A stretch of 64,000 nucleotides of DNA from Bacteroides clarus YIT 12056 (GCF_900129655.1 NZ_FQWK01000003.1:1-64000), one strand, 5' to 3'. Numbered from the stretch's first letter, positions 26,353 through 35,005 are shown. The notes: a model not told the origin generated them from the sequence alone. Translations and numbers: made by a program.

Positions 26353-27438
26353 ATGAAACGCAATTTCTACTTACAACATCCCATCATGGCGATGAACGAT
26401 CCCCGAATGAAAAAACTCATAGACAAGGAAAGGTTGAAAGGCTCCGGAGCCTATTGGTTCATCATCGAAAAACTGGCGTTGCTGCCCGAACCGCGCGCGC
26501 AACTGGAATATCTGCAACCGTTCTGCGTAGGCCGGAAAATCCCCCTGTCGTACTTGCAGAAAATCATCCGCGAATACGACCTTTTCATCTTCGACGAGGA
26601 CAACTATTTCACGCCCGCCGAACTGAATCCCGCCAAGAAAAAGGATGAAAAAAGTGTCGAAAATGTTTCGGGAACTGACGTTTCAGTGTCCGAAAACAAC
26701 CGAAAAGTGCAAAAAACGTCTCGGAAGAAAGCGGAAAAAGAGAGTTTGAAAGTCGGTAACAGCCTAAACGGCAGCCTGTTGCCAAAAGATACTCCCGCAA
26801 TCGGTAAAGAGAATATAAAAGATATAAAAACAACAGCAACAACAGAAGAAAAAGAAGAGACCGCCGCCGATGCCGCTACTCTTCCTTCGGTTTGTTCGTC
26901 CGGCAGCACACCCCCGCCGCCGCCATCCGTCACGGTAACCGTCTGCGACGAATGGGACGAGCCACGCCGGCCGCAGCACCCCATCCGCCCCTGGCGTGAA
27001 CTGGTGGACGAACTGGGGCGCAACCGTCTGTGGATGGAAATGGCCTGCATGAGAAGCGGCTACGGAGCCATGCTGGCACGCCACCTGCCGGAAGCCATAG
27101 AGTTCTTCAAGCAGCACGTGGAGCTGTACGGCAAAGGAGACAACCTGCTGACCGAAAGCGATGTACGCTCCTACTTCGTGAATTTCGTGAGTGCCGGCGG
27201 ACGCACCTCGAAAGCGCTGTTCAAGGAGCTGACGGACAACGAAGCCCGGAAGAAATCCGAGCTCCGGGAGTCCTCTGCCGACCCGCTGCGATACGAGCAA
27301 ATCGTCAACGGGAAGCGAACCTACCTGGGCTGCCCCATCCCCGACGACGCCCCGCCCCGTCCCGACCCAAACGCCGTCTGGAACGAGGAACTGTGCCTGT
27401 GGATGTCCGGCAGGAAGAACAAAGGGAAGCCCGACTGA
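26353..27438 (+). CDS. DUF4373 (Lin1244/Lin1753-like) protein, replication-associated
   Basis: 361 residues. The N-terminal ~95 residues (MKRNFYLQHPIMAMNDPRMK, GSGAYWFIIEKLALLP) match DUF4373, a winged-helix-like domain seen in phage and plasmid replication proteins. A charged and proline-rich linker follows (about 100-205), then a C-terminal domain (about 215-340; FVNFVSAGGRTSKALFKEL). It lies directly upstream of a primase-helicase. It could be a helicase loader or origin-binding factor by analogy, but nothing in the sequence proves this. A 22-bp array starts at its stop codon. Confidence 0.75.
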   Translation: MKRNFYLQHPIMAMNDPRMKKLIDKERLKGSGAYWFIIEKLALLPEPRAQLEYLQPFCVGRKIPLSYLQKIIREYDLFIFDEDNYFTPAELNPAKKKDEKSVENVSGTDVSVSENNRKVQKTSRKKAEKESLKVGNSLNGSLLPKDTPAIGKENIKDIKTTATTEEKEETAADAATLPSVCSSGSTPPPPPSVTVTVCDEWDEPRRPQHPIRPWRELVDELGRNRLWMEMACMRSGYGAMLARHLPEAIEFFKQHVELYGKGDNLLTESDVRSYFVNFVSAGGRTSKALFKELTDNEARKKSELRESSADPLRYEQIVNGKRTYLGCPIPDDAPPRPDPNAVWNEELCLWMSGRKNKGKPD

Positions 27439-27440
27439 AA

Positions 27441-27616
27441 GCGGGCAGTCCGACAACTCCGAGCAGGCAGTCCGGCGGTCGCAAGCCCGCAGTCCGGTGG
27501 TCATAAGCAGGCAGTCCGGCAGCCGTAAGCAGGCAGTTCAAGAGCGCTGCCCCCACAGTTCGTCACCGCCGAGCCCGCAACCCGAAGTATCCGGGCTCAC
27601 AACCCGAAATCCATTC
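27441..27616. repeat. 22-bp degenerate tandem repeat before the primase-helicase
   Basis: About eight 22-base units headed GCRGGCAGTCCG (27441, 27463, 27485, ...), becoming looser toward the primase start. The head GCRGGC is also seen in the arrays at 6298 and 44418. The DUF4373 gene end (AAGCCCGACTGAAAGC) resembles a unit, so the array may have grown from it. Confidence 0.8.
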
Positions 27617-27633
27617 ACCCCAAACCATCCCCC

Positions 27634-29445
27634 ATGTTCGACTTCAGAAAACATAACATCAATACCCGTGGCCGCAGCAGCGGCAAAATCAAAACCACCT
27701 GTCCGCAATGCAACGACACCCGCGGCCACAAAGGCGACCGTTCGCTATCCGTAGACCTCGACAAGGGGCTGTGCTACTGCCACCACTGCGGCTACACCCT
27801 GCACATCCCCGACGATGCCGAAGAACGCCGGCGGCAGGAACGGATAGACCGCTACCGCAAATCCGTCCTGCTGCCCTCGCACTTCCGGCGTCCCGTGTTC
27901 AACGCTTCCAAAACCGGCCGCAGCGAGGCGCTGGAACGCTACTGGACGGAAGAACGCTGCCTCAGGCAAGAGCTGCTCGACGAGCTCCGCATCACCGAAC
28001 AGCGCGAATGGATGCCCCAAAGCGAGAAAGAAGAGAACTGCCTCTGCTTCAACTACTTCGAGGGTGATACCCTCGTCAACACCAAGTTCCGCAGCGGACA
28101 GAAGCATTTCAAAATGGTGAAGGACGCCGAGCTCATCCCCTACAACATCAACGGCATACTGGGCACCCGCCAGGCCGTCATCACCGAAGGCGAGTTCGAC
28201 GCCTGCGCCCTGATGACCGCCACCGGACGGCGCGACATCATCTCCGTGCCCGCCGGCGCACAAAGCAACCTCACCTGGATAGACCGCTTCGTGGAGAGCC
28301 ACTTCGAGGACAAGGAAACCGTCTACATCGCCGTAGACGAGGATGCCGCCGGAGAAGTGCTGCGCCGTGAGCTCGTCCGCCGTCTGGGCGCGGAATGTTG
28401 CAAGATAGTGCGCTACGGAGCCGGCTGCAAGGACAGCAACGAGCATCTGATTCGTTACGGCGCGGACAGCCTCGCCATCTGCCTGCAACAGGCCGAGGAA
28501 ATTCCCATAGAGGGCGTAGCCACCGCCGACGATTGCAGCGAGCAGTTGCGCGCCCTCTACGAAAACGGACTGCAAGGCGGCGCCGAAACGGGCTGGGAGA
28601 ACCTGGACGCCCACTGCACGTTCGAGCTGGGGCGGCTCGTGGTGATAACAGGCCGTCCGGGCGACGGAAAATCCGAGTTCACCGACGAGCTCGTGCTCCG
28701 CCTGCGTCTGCGCCACGGCTGGAAAACAGCCTATTACAGCCCTGAGAACCTGCCCGTGGAGTACCACCTCAAGAAGATTGCCGACAAGCTGTTGGGACGT
28801 AACTTCGCCCCCGGCTACGGCATGACCGAGGAACTGTACGACCAAGCCCGCCAATGGCTGGCGGCCAACGTGACCCATATCCTGCCCGGTGACGGCGCCT
28901 ACCGCATAGACGACATCCTGCTCAAAGCCCGCCAACTGGTACGCCGCCGCGGCGTGCGCACCCTCGTGATAGACCCCATGAACCGTCTGGAGCAGGACAG
29001 CGGCATGACGGAACGCGACTTCATCCGCTCCGTGCTGAACAAGCTCTGCCGCTTTGCCCAGCGCAACCGTTGCCTCGTCATCCTCGTAGCCCACCCCCGC
29101 AAGGTCAACCGCAACGAAGCCACCGGAGAACTGCGCCGTGTGGAGATGAACGACATCAACGGCTCCGCCGACTTCGGCAACATGACGGACTACTGTATCG
29201 ACGTAGACCGTAACGACAAGAAGCAAATCGTAACCATTTATATTGACAAAGTGCGCTTCAAGCATCTGGGCAGTGCAGGCACCTGCGCCAAGTTCGTCTA
29301 CAACTTCATCAGCGGGCGCTACTTCCCTTGCGAAGAGGGTATCGTGCATACTCCGGACGGCGACAGTCCGGGCCCCGTAGACACGCGGTTCGACAATGCA
29401 AATTGGTTGAAAAATAATGAGGAACAAGGTTGCCTGTTCCACTGA
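27634..29445 (+). CDS. T7 gp4/Twinkle-like primase-helicase
   Basis: 603 residues. The domains in order are: a zinc ribbon (Cys23-x2-Cys26 and CYCHHC at 47-52), a TOPRIM domain (ITEGEFDA about 183-190; AVDEDAAGEVL about 230) and a RecA/DnaB-type helicase with Walker A GRPGDGKS (about 340) and Walker B TLVIDPMN (about 443). This is the layout of bifunctional phage primase-helicases and differs from the chromosomal split of DnaG and DnaB. All key motifs look intact. It sits between polysaccharide genes with DUF4373, DUF4248, HU and smalltalk; no other phage genes are near. Confidence 0.88.
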   Translation: MFDFRKHNINTRGRSSGKIKTTCPQCNDTRGHKGDRSLSVDLDKGLCYCHHCGYTLHIPDDAEERRRQERIDRYRKSVLLPSHFRRPVFNASKTGRSEALERYWTEERCLRQELLDELRITEQREWMPQSEKEENCLCFNYFEGDTLVNTKFRSGQKHFKMVKDAELIPYNINGILGTRQAVITEGEFDACALMTATGRRDIISVPAGAQSNLTWIDRFVESHFEDKETVYIAVDEDAAGEVLRRELVRRLGAECCKIVRYGAGCKDSNEHLIRYGADSLAICLQQAEEIPIEGVATADDCSEQLRALYENGLQGGAETGWENLDAHCTFELGRLVVITGRPGDGKSEFTDELVLRLRLRHGWKTAYYSPENLPVEYHLKKIADKLLGRNFAPGYGMTEELYDQARQWLAANVTHILPGDGAYRIDDILLKARQLVRRRGVRTLVIDPMNRLEQDSGMTERDFIRSVLNKLCRFAQRNRCLVILVAHPRKVNRNEATGELRRVEMNDINGSADFGNMTDYCIDVDRNDKKQIVTIYIDKVRFKHLGSAGTCAKFVYNFISGRYFPCEEGIVHTPDGDSPGPVDTRFDNANWLKNNEEQGCLFH

Positions 29446-29452
29446 AAATGCG

Positions 29453-29460
29453 TATCTTTG
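29453..29460 (+). promoter_or_regulatory. Promoter -7 box before DUF4248 gene
   Basis: TATCTTTG fits TAnnTTTG, beginning eight bases after the primase-helicase stop and 46 bases before the DUF4248 start. Confidence 0.5.
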
Positions 29461-29505
29461 AAGCAATCAACTATCTGAATATCAAAACCTGAACATGTAT
29501 AGACT

Positions 29506-29754
29506 ATGATGAAAAATGATGCTTCTTTCATTGCTGAAGCCCCCTTCTCCATCCGCAGCTACGGCAAAGGAGAACTGGCGATGTGTTATATCCGCAACGT
29601 GGCGCAACAGAGTGCCGTAAACCTGTTTAACGAATGGATCCGTACCGCCCCCGGACTGGAACAACGCCTGCTGGCCACGGGCATGAACCCCGCCGCCCGC
29701 CGGTATACCCCCGCGCAAGTGCGGCTGATGGTGAGTGTTTTCGGAGAACCTTAA
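29506..29754 (+). CDS. DUF4248 protein
   Basis: 82 residues. The core FSIRSYGKGELAMCYIRNVAQ (about 15-34) and the end YTPAQVRLMVSVFGEP match DUF4248, a small Bacteroides family often found beside HU-like proteins and smalltalk peptides. The fold suggests a helix-turn-helix-like DNA-binding protein, but the function is not known. ATG at 29506 or 29509. Confidence 0.8.
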   Translation: MMKNDASFIAEAPFSIRSYGKGELAMCYIRNVAQQSAVNLFNEWIRTAPGLEQRLLATGMNPAARRYTPAQVRLMVSVFGEP

Positions 29755-29815
29755 AGGGTTCTTCGGGAAAACTCCCGAAACGTTGCGGCTGTAACTGTCG
29801 TTGTGATTCTCTGCG

Positions 29816-30075
29816 GTTCTCGGTGACTCTCGGTGACTCTCGGTAATTCCCTGCAACTCTCTGCAATTCCCTGCAACTCCCTGCAATCCTCTGCAACTCC
29901 CTGCAATCCTCTGCAACTCCCTGCAATCCTCTGCAACTCCCTGCAATCCTCTGCAACTCCCTGCAATCCTCTGCAACTCCCTGCAATCCTCTGCAACTCC
30001 CTGCAATCCTCTGCAACTCCCTGCAATCCTCTGCAACTCCCTGCAATTCCCTGTAATCCCCCGTAATTCTCTCCC
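29816..30075. repeat. 10-bp tandem repeat (CTGCAATCCT/CTGCAACTCC)
   Basis: About 24 ten-base units, alternating CTGCAATCCT and CTGCAACTCC in the centre (a 20-base superunit) and looser at the edges (CTCGGTGA, CCCGTAAT). The plus strand is pyrimidine-rich. It fills most of the 467-base gap between DUF4248 and the HU gene. The long minus-strand open frame across it (repeating RELQRIAGSC) is a by-product of the repeat, not a gene. Confidence 0.9.
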
Positions 30076-30123
30076 AATCTCCCCCAACCCTTGCAAAGCT
30101 CCTTTCGTACCGGCACGCCGCCG

Positions 30124-30131
30124 TATCTTTG
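30124..30131 (+). promoter_or_regulatory. Promoter -7 box of HU-smalltalk unit
   Basis: TATCTTTG fits TAnnTTTG. It lies 91 bases before the HU start, just after the ten-base repeat array. Confidence 0.5.
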
Positions 30132-30221
30132 TATCAACGAAACGAAAAGGAGAAAACTCGCCGCGGAGAAGCCATCCCCGTCGTTCCGGAAACAATTGAC
30201 AATTCATTAAAAAGTAACGAA

Positions 30222-30731
30222 ATGACAAAAGCAAAAGCATTAGTAATGCGTACGCAGCGACACAAGAAAATAGGCGACAATACCTCGCCGATGGTCTACA
30301 CGCTGAGACGCAAGCCAAAAGACGCTAAGATTCTCGACCTCGAACGCATCGCGCAAGACATCGAGGCACTGGGCAGCATGTCCGCCGAAGACGTGGTACA
30401 CGTAGGCAGAGCTCTCGTCCGCCAGATACGGCAGACGCTGACGGACGGAAATAACGTCCGCCTGGACGGGTTCGGTATCTTCTATACCACCTTCAAGTGT
30501 CGCGCCACCGAGGCCGCCAAAGATTGTACGGTGAAAAACATCGAACGGGTGAATATCCGCTTCAAAGTAGCGAACACGCTCCGTTTGGAAAACGACACCA
30601 ACGCCACGACCAAAGGCAACCCCAACACCTTGATTTTTGAGCTGGTGTCCGAAGACGGCGTTTCCGGCGGCGGAAACAATGGCGGCGGCAGCGGCGGAGA
30701 CAACGGTGAAGAGGAGAACCCGCTGGGATAA
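30222..30731 (+). CDS. HU-like DNA-binding protein with Gly-rich tail
   Basis: 170 residues from the ATG at 30222; the in-frame start at 30129 overlaps the promoter. Residues about 1-125 match the HU-related (HU-HIG) family of Bacteroidetes: HVGRALVRQIRQTLTDGNNVRLDGFGIFYTTF is the HU arm region. The tail is low complexity (GGGNNGGGSGGDNGEEENPLG). It likely bends or bridges DNA. It belongs to a set with DUF4248 and smalltalk commonly seen near Bacteroides polysaccharide loci. Confidence 0.85.
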   Translation: MTKAKALVMRTQRHKKIGDNTSPMVYTLRRKPKDAKILDLERIAQDIEALGSMSAEDVVHVGRALVRQIRQTLTDGNNVRLDGFGIFYTTFKCRATEAAKDCTVKNIERVNIRFKVANTLRLENDTNATTKGNPNTLIFELVSEDGVSGGGNNGGGSGGDNGEEENPLG

Positions 30732-30789
30732 GGGAATTTTACGAACCGATAATCGGGATTTATCATTTATAACTTAAAAACAAAAGAAT

Positions 30790-30891
30790 ATGAGTAAAAG
30801 TACAGGAATCTGGGACACAGTCTTGAAAGTAATCATCGCCGTAGCTTCCGCCGTTCTCGGCGTTTTCGGAGCCAACGCGATGACGTTCTAA
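30790..30891 (+). CDS. Smalltalk peptide (33 aa)
   Basis: MSKSTGIWDTVLKVI is followed by IAVASAVLGVFGANAMTF, one hydrophobic helix. This matches the very small Bacteroidetes family annotated as smalltalk protein. Its role is unknown; a membrane-inserting peptide is likely from composition. In related loci an N-acetylmuramoyl-alanine amidase usually follows; here a terminator and a convergent flippase follow instead. Confidence 0.85.
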   Translation: MSKSTGIWDTVLKVIIAVASAVLGVFGANAMTF

Positions 30892-30914
30892 AAGAGTGAC
30901 GGTACACACCGTAC

Positions 30915-30966
30915 GAGAGGATGCGCCGCCCCGGTGATGGGAACGAGGCCATCCTCTTCTTTTTTA
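30915..30966 (+). terminator. Terminator after smalltalk
   Basis: AGAGGATG (30916-30923) pairs with CATCCTCT (30950-30957) around a GC-rich loop, followed by TCTTTTTT. It lies at the meeting point of convergent units. Confidence 0.7.
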
Positions 30967-30972
30967 TCCGCT

Positions 30973-32502
30973 TTATCTGCGCCGGAAGCGCCTTACCAGC
31001 GAACGCATCCCCGCCGAGCAGCAATAAAAGCCGCCGCACAATATCAGCAGGAACACCAGCGACGACACCAGCGCATACACCATCCACATGCCATAGCCCT
31101 GAGACGGTTCCGGCAGCGGAAGGAAACAGAGAACCACGTCCGTCAGCCCCCACGAAAGGACGGCAAGCAGCAGGTAAAGGAATATATTCTTCCAATAGGA
31201 CATGACGGGCATTCCGAACCCTTCCTTATAAAGGAGATAGGGTTTCCAAACGCTGACGACGGTCAGCGAACTGGCTACATCGCCCAGCAACACGCCCGGA
31301 AGCCCCCACAGGAAGCCGCCCGCCAATGCCACCGCCACCGTGATTGCCAGCGTCGCCACCGCCGCCCATGTGTCGTGAAACAGTCCGTAACCGAAGATAA
31401 ACTGGTCGTTCGTGCCTCTGAACTGGCTGATGAAGAAGTTGGTGAGGATAATAACCAACACGGAACGGGGCAATACGTACTCCTCGCCCAGCCACACCGT
31501 AATGAACGGGTCTGTCAGATGATAGAGCGCGAATGTCAGGAACGACGCTATCAGGAAACGCAGCGAGCTCAGCTCCCAAAAGACTTGCTGGATGCGCTTC
31601 ACATCTCCCTCGGCTATCAGGTTGCCCACGCCCGCTCCGGTACTGCCCAGAAAATTGTCGACAAACTGGTTCAGCTTGGTGAGCAACAGCATATAGTTGC
31701 CGTAATACGCCACCAGCTTCAGTGAGGTAAACGCGTACACCAGAAAAGGCAAAAGCTGCGTCCTGCCCATTCCCGCCAGTTTATGTACAAACATCTGGCG
31801 GGCTTTACGCACGATAATCTTATTCTCCGGATACTTCCGCCTGCCTTCCGCCACCTCGCACTTCAGCCACGGATATACCCGGTTTATCTTCCAATTCAGG
31901 ATGAACGAGTACAGAATGCCGAATATCAGCTCGATGGCTATCCACAGGTAGAAGCTGCCCACATGGCACGCCAACGCCGTTTGCAGGAGTATCTTGACGA
32001 TATTGGCCGTTTGGAAGTAGACGGTGACCACATAATTGCGCTGGTCGGCGCCAAGCAGGGTCTGCCGGTAATTGACGAAGTAACCGATGAGGGCGGAAGC
32101 CAAAAAGGCGAAATAAGCAAAATAGATTACTCCGAAACGAATACCGGCACCGGCGAATATGTAAGGCAGAAAACAGGCGAGCAGCAGCCCGGCGCCCAAA
32201 ATCAGCAACCCCACATTGCGATAGAGATAGCCCAGCACCGAGATGATTTCCTTTATCTTGTCCCGGTTGCCGTCGAAAATCGGTTTGTAAAGCACATAGC
32301 CGATGGAAGCTCCGATGCCCAGCTCGGCCAGATTGAGAAAGCCCAGCAGGTTCTGCATCGTCCCCGTCAGCCCGACAAAGTCCGCCCCCAGCTTCTCAAG
32401 AAATATCTTTCTGGAGAAAAAGGAGATGAAAAGGGTGACAAGGTAGAAGAATACATTGACACGCGCGTTCAGATAGCTTTTCTTCAGGCGGGATTCTGAC
32501 AT
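30973..32502 (-). CDS. Polysaccharide flippase (Wzx, MATE/MOP-type)
   Basis: 509 residues from the ATG at 32502 (a GTG two codons upstream is also possible). It has 12-14 membrane helices in the pattern of the polysaccharide transporter family; ARVNVFFYLVTLFISFFSRK and LGIGASIGYVLYKPI are typical of Bacteroides Wzx proteins. It would flip the lipid-linked repeat unit across the inner membrane. No other flippase is seen, so it probably serves the plus-strand operon although it is on the opposite strand. Its start overlaps the end of the preceding glycosyltransferase gene. Confidence 0.87.
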   Translation of the reverse strand: MSESRLKKSYLNARVNVFFYLVTLFISFFSRKIFLEKLGADFVGLTGTMQNLLGFLNLAELGIGASIGYVLYKPIFDGNRDKIKEIISVLGYLYRNVGLLILGAGLLLACFLPYIFAGAGIRFGVIYFAYFAFLASALIGYFVNYRQTLLGADQRNYVVTVYFQTANIVKILLQTALACHVGSFYLWIAIELIFGILYSFILNWKINRVYPWLKCEVAEGRRKYPENKIIVRKARQMFVHKLAGMGRTQLLPFLVYAFTSLKLVAYYGNYMLLLTKLNQFVDNFLGSTGAGVGNLIAEGDVKRIQQVFWELSSLRFLIASFLTFALYHLTDPFITVWLGEEYVLPRSVLVIILTNFFISQFRGTNDQFIFGYGLFHDTWAAVATLAITVAVALAGGFLWGLPGVLLGDVASSLTVVSVWKPYLLYKEGFGMPVMSYWKNIFLYLLLAVLSWGLTDVVLCFLPLPEPSQGYGMWMVYALVSSLVFLLILCGGFYCCSAGMRSLVRRFRRR

Positions 32503-33413
32503 AGGCACTTTTTTAACTTTGCCGACAGCAAGCCGGAAAATGTTTCATAAACCATATCGGGACATTCCATACGCGTATAAATCCACACGGCTTTCAAATA
32601 TCCCCGCCAGCCAAAATGCTTCCGGCACAACTGTACGTAATAGTAGCGGTTCACGCGTTTGTCCCGCTCCCCTATTTTCCGCATGAAACGGTTGTACCGG
32701 CACGATACCCGAACGCGCGCCAGCAGGTTCTCAAGCACAACGCCGTAGTACAAAGAGTTCTTGCGAACCGTGGCGCAATATATGGCTTGGGAGCAGAGAG
32801 CCGTTTTCCGGGCGTAATAATCGCTGTATGCCGAAAACATCACGTCGTTTCCTGCCGGAGTTTCATCGAAACGAATCCGGTGGTTCCGCACCAGGCTTGC
32901 GGATATCATCTTCGCCCACGGCACTCCGTTCTTATATCTCAGCGCTTCCCAATCGGCATCCTCACGTATCCGGCCGTAATATTCCTGCCGGGATTCCACC
33001 TGCCGGAGCGTATCCGAGTCCGTGCTCTCCGCCCGAAAAACAATCATGTCGTAATCCGTAAGGGCGAATGTATCCAGCACATCCAAAAATCCCGGAAGAA
33101 AGAAATCGTCGGCATCGGCAAACAACAGCCAGCGACCCTTCGCCACGGCCAACCCGCAGTTGCGCGCGTATCCGGCTCCCTTGCTTTCGGACGTATGGAT
33201 AATCTCCGTGTCCTTACGCTCGCTCCCCGGAAAGTTGTCAAAATCTACAACGGCAGGCGAACTGTTATCGTCTACTATCACAACCTGGATATCCTGCCGT
33301 AACGGTATGGAATCAAGACAGCGTTGCAATAACAACGGAATATTCTTGTGAGGAATTATTATCGTATAGGTATATGCAAAGTCCATTTCAAGAGTTTTTC
33401 TTCTATCTGTCAT
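32484..33413 (-). CDS. Glycosyltransferase family 2
   Basis: 309 residues from 33413; an internal ATG at 33386 (MDFAYTYTIIIPHK) is also plausible. GT-A motifs: YTIIIPHKNIPLLLQRCLDS, VDDNSS, KGAGYARNCGL and FADADDFFLPG. The start overlaps the previous stop (TAATG), indicating translational coupling. Confidence 0.85.
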   Translation of the reverse strand: MTDRRKTLEMDFAYTYTIIIPHKNIPLLLQRCLDSIPLRQDIQVVIVDDNSSPAVVDFDNFPGSERKDTEIIHTSESKGAGYARNCGLAVAKGRWLLFADADDFFLPGFLDVLDTFALTDYDMIVFRAESTDSDTLRQVESRQEYYGRIREDADWEALRYKNGVPWAKMISASLVRNHRIRFDETPAGNDVMFSAYSDYYARKTALCSQAIYCATVRKNSLYYGVVLENLLARVRVSCRYNRFMRKIGERDKRVNRYYYVQLCRKHFGWRGYLKAVWIYTRMECPDMVYETFSGLLSAKLKKCLCQNPA

Positions 33414-34588
33414 TATCCATCCACCCCATGCACCGTATGAATAAACCGCTTATTCGCTTCTTTCAATCGGAACAGGTTCAAAAGCATCAGCAAGAAAGAG
33501 TAAGGAACCCAGCAAACCGCCTTCAGCAACCGCCACTTCCAATACTTGCGGGGAATGGCGAGAGCCAGCGCCGACAGCAGCAGGATGAATATTCCCCACC
33601 ACTTACAGGCCGATGGGGACGCGCATAGGGAATGCGCGAGGGAGATGATGAACACGAATCCCAACAGCAGCACCCGGGAGAACGAGATTTGCTGGTAGAG
33701 CTTGTCGCAGAAGTCCCACTTCCCGTCACGGATGGCGGGCAGCAAGCGTCCGGCAAACTCAAAGAAACTGTAATACTGCGCGGACAGCCAGCGGCGGCGT
33801 TGCTGGTAGAAATTGTTGGCTTGCTGTATCTTCTCGTCCTTGACGAAAGTATCGGGCAGGTAATGGAAATGCACGCCCTCATAAAGGAGCTTCATCTCCA
33901 GCACACGGTCAAAACCGCCCACCGAGGTGTTGCTCATCATCGCATCGTAAAACAGGGGATAGTCAAAAGCCATGCCCGAACCTATCAGAGCCGCCGACAT
34001 GCCCAGATTGGCATGCCCCGAACGGAAAATGGAGTTGTTTATCTCCTCGCTGACTGCGTCCAGATAGGCCATGTCGGTGTTCAGGTTCTTGGCCACGCGA
34101 TGCGTCTGCACCACCCGGACACCGGGCACGGCGAAAGCGTCGTTCACCTCGGACAGGTAGGACGGGGCGATAATGTTGTCCGCATCTATTATCAGCGCCA
34201 CGTCGTAAGCGGCTTTGTCCAGGTATTCGAGGGCGGCTTTCAGGGATTTGGTGTTGGTGCTTTTCTCAAAATCCACTTGAAGCAGCTTGATGGGAAGTGA
34301 AGACAAGGCCGCGTTCGTCTCAGGCCGCATGTGGTCTGATATAACGGTGACGTCGTATTTATCGTCCGGATAATCCTGCGCCAGGCAGGCGTGCACGGTG
34401 GACAGGATGACCGCATCCTCGCGATAGGCGGCAATGAGTACCGCAAAACGCTTGCAGGCGCGTGCCGGTACGGAAGCGAGAGGTTTGCCACGGCGCAGCG
34501 ATGCCAGACTGTACACCAACAGATACGCCACATTTATTGACAATAAAATGTATAGAAACCAATCAAAGATATGTAATAAGTGTTCCAA
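33413..34588 (-). CDS. Membrane glycosyltransferase, paralogue of the one at 20539
   Basis: 391 residues. N-terminal helix (about 9-30), GT-A domain with FAVLIAAYREDAV and the metal motif IIDADN (about 128-133), LSAQYY (a Q/RxxRW-like site is QQRRRWLSAQ) and C-terminal helices (about 300-380). Same architecture as 20539-21729, with shared NLNTD, SEEINN and ALIGSGMAFD; this copy keeps the DxD motif. First gene of the minus-strand glycosyltransferase-flippase unit. Confidence 0.82.
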   Translation of the reverse strand: MEHLLHIFDWFLYILLSINVAYLLVYSLASLRRGKPLASVPARACKRFAVLIAAYREDAVILSTVHACLAQDYPDDKYDVTVISDHMRPETNAALSSLPIKLLQVDFEKSTNTKSLKAALEYLDKAAYDVALIIDADNIIAPSYLSEVNDAFAVPGVRVVQTHRVAKNLNTDMAYLDAVSEEINNSIFRSGHANLGMSAALIGSGMAFDYPLFYDAMMSNTSVGGFDRVLEMKLLYEGVHFHYLPDTFVKDEKIQQANNFYQQRRRWLSAQYYSFFEFAGRLLPAIRDGKWDFCDKLYQQISFSRVLLLGFVFIISLAHSLCASPSACKWWGIFILLLSALALAIPRKYWKWRLLKAVCWVPYSFLLMLLNLFRLKEANKRFIHTVHGVDG

Positions 34589-34650
34589 AATCCATGCAAT
34601 TTAACCCTGTTGTTTTATTTGTTGGAAGCCTGCCCGCAGGGGCTTCGTCG

Positions 34651-34658
34651 CAAAGATA
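34651..34658 (-). promoter_or_regulatory. Promoter -7 box of glycosyltransferase-flippase unit
   Basis: TATCTTTG on the minus strand, 63 bases upstream of the glycosyltransferase ATG. No good -33 box is seen. Confidence 0.5.
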
Positions 34659-34702
34659 CAAAAAACGGGGAGAGTTTGGACAGAATATACAAAAAAAGGC
34701 GG

Positions 34703-34740
34703 AAAATAAAAAAAACGAGCAAGTTCTCCCGAACCCCTCG
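34703..34740 (-). terminator. Minus-strand intrinsic terminator
   Basis: On the minus strand CGAGGGGTTC and GAACTTGCTCG pair around GGGA, with G-T pairs and one bulge, followed by eight T. It lies between the orphan promoter at 35006 and the promoter at 34651. Confidence 0.6.
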
Positions 34741-34999
34741 CCTCGTGTAAGAAAAGCCAAAAGGCTTTTCTTTTTTACTTGCATCAAATTGTTACCCGAA
34801 AATCAATCTTTCTTTTTACCTCTAAAAATAAACTTCAAACCTATCAAATAACACTTAATGTTTAACTTTTACCTTTACCTAATTACCTACTTTTAATCTA
34901 CAAATTTTTCGCTTATGAATTAATTCAATCTTTTTACCTCTTAACTAATTACCTTTACTGAAAACTCTTCTTTTATTTTTTAAGAGCAATTTCTCAACT
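34703..34999 (-). ncRNA. Candidate small RNA (about 295 nt) from an orphan promoter
   Basis: A consensus promoter at 35006-35036 and a minus-strand terminator at 34703-34740 bracket an AT-rich stretch with no convincing reading frame. It contains recurring GGTAATTAG / GGTAAAA pieces and a strong hairpin (GAAAAGCC/GGCTTTTC, 34751-34770). It may be a free small RNA or an attenuated leader for the glycosyltransferase unit. This is inference; no RNA family was recognised. The wider gap 34589-35243 holds only this unit, two promoters and the aldolase terminator. Confidence 0.4.
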
Positions 35000-35005
35000 G
35001 CACTG

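Noticed and set aside
29816-30075. CRISPR array
   Set aside because: Units are contiguous ten-base repeats without spacers, and no cas genes are present.
29627-30318. Long minus-strand frames with REL-QRIAGSC-type repeats
   Set aside because: The ten-base array has no stop codon on that strand, which creates the frame; flanks do not look like protein.
34751-34777. Hairpin GAAAAGCC/GGCTTTTC with T-run as terminator of a plus-strand gene
   Set aside because: The T-run is on the plus strand, but no plus-strand gene precedes it; on the minus strand it lacks a T-run. Kept only as a hairpin in the candidate small RNA.
34563-34787. A 74-codon minus-strand frame within the candidate small RNA and promoter region
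   Set aside because: It runs across the terminator and the second promoter and has no recognisable family.
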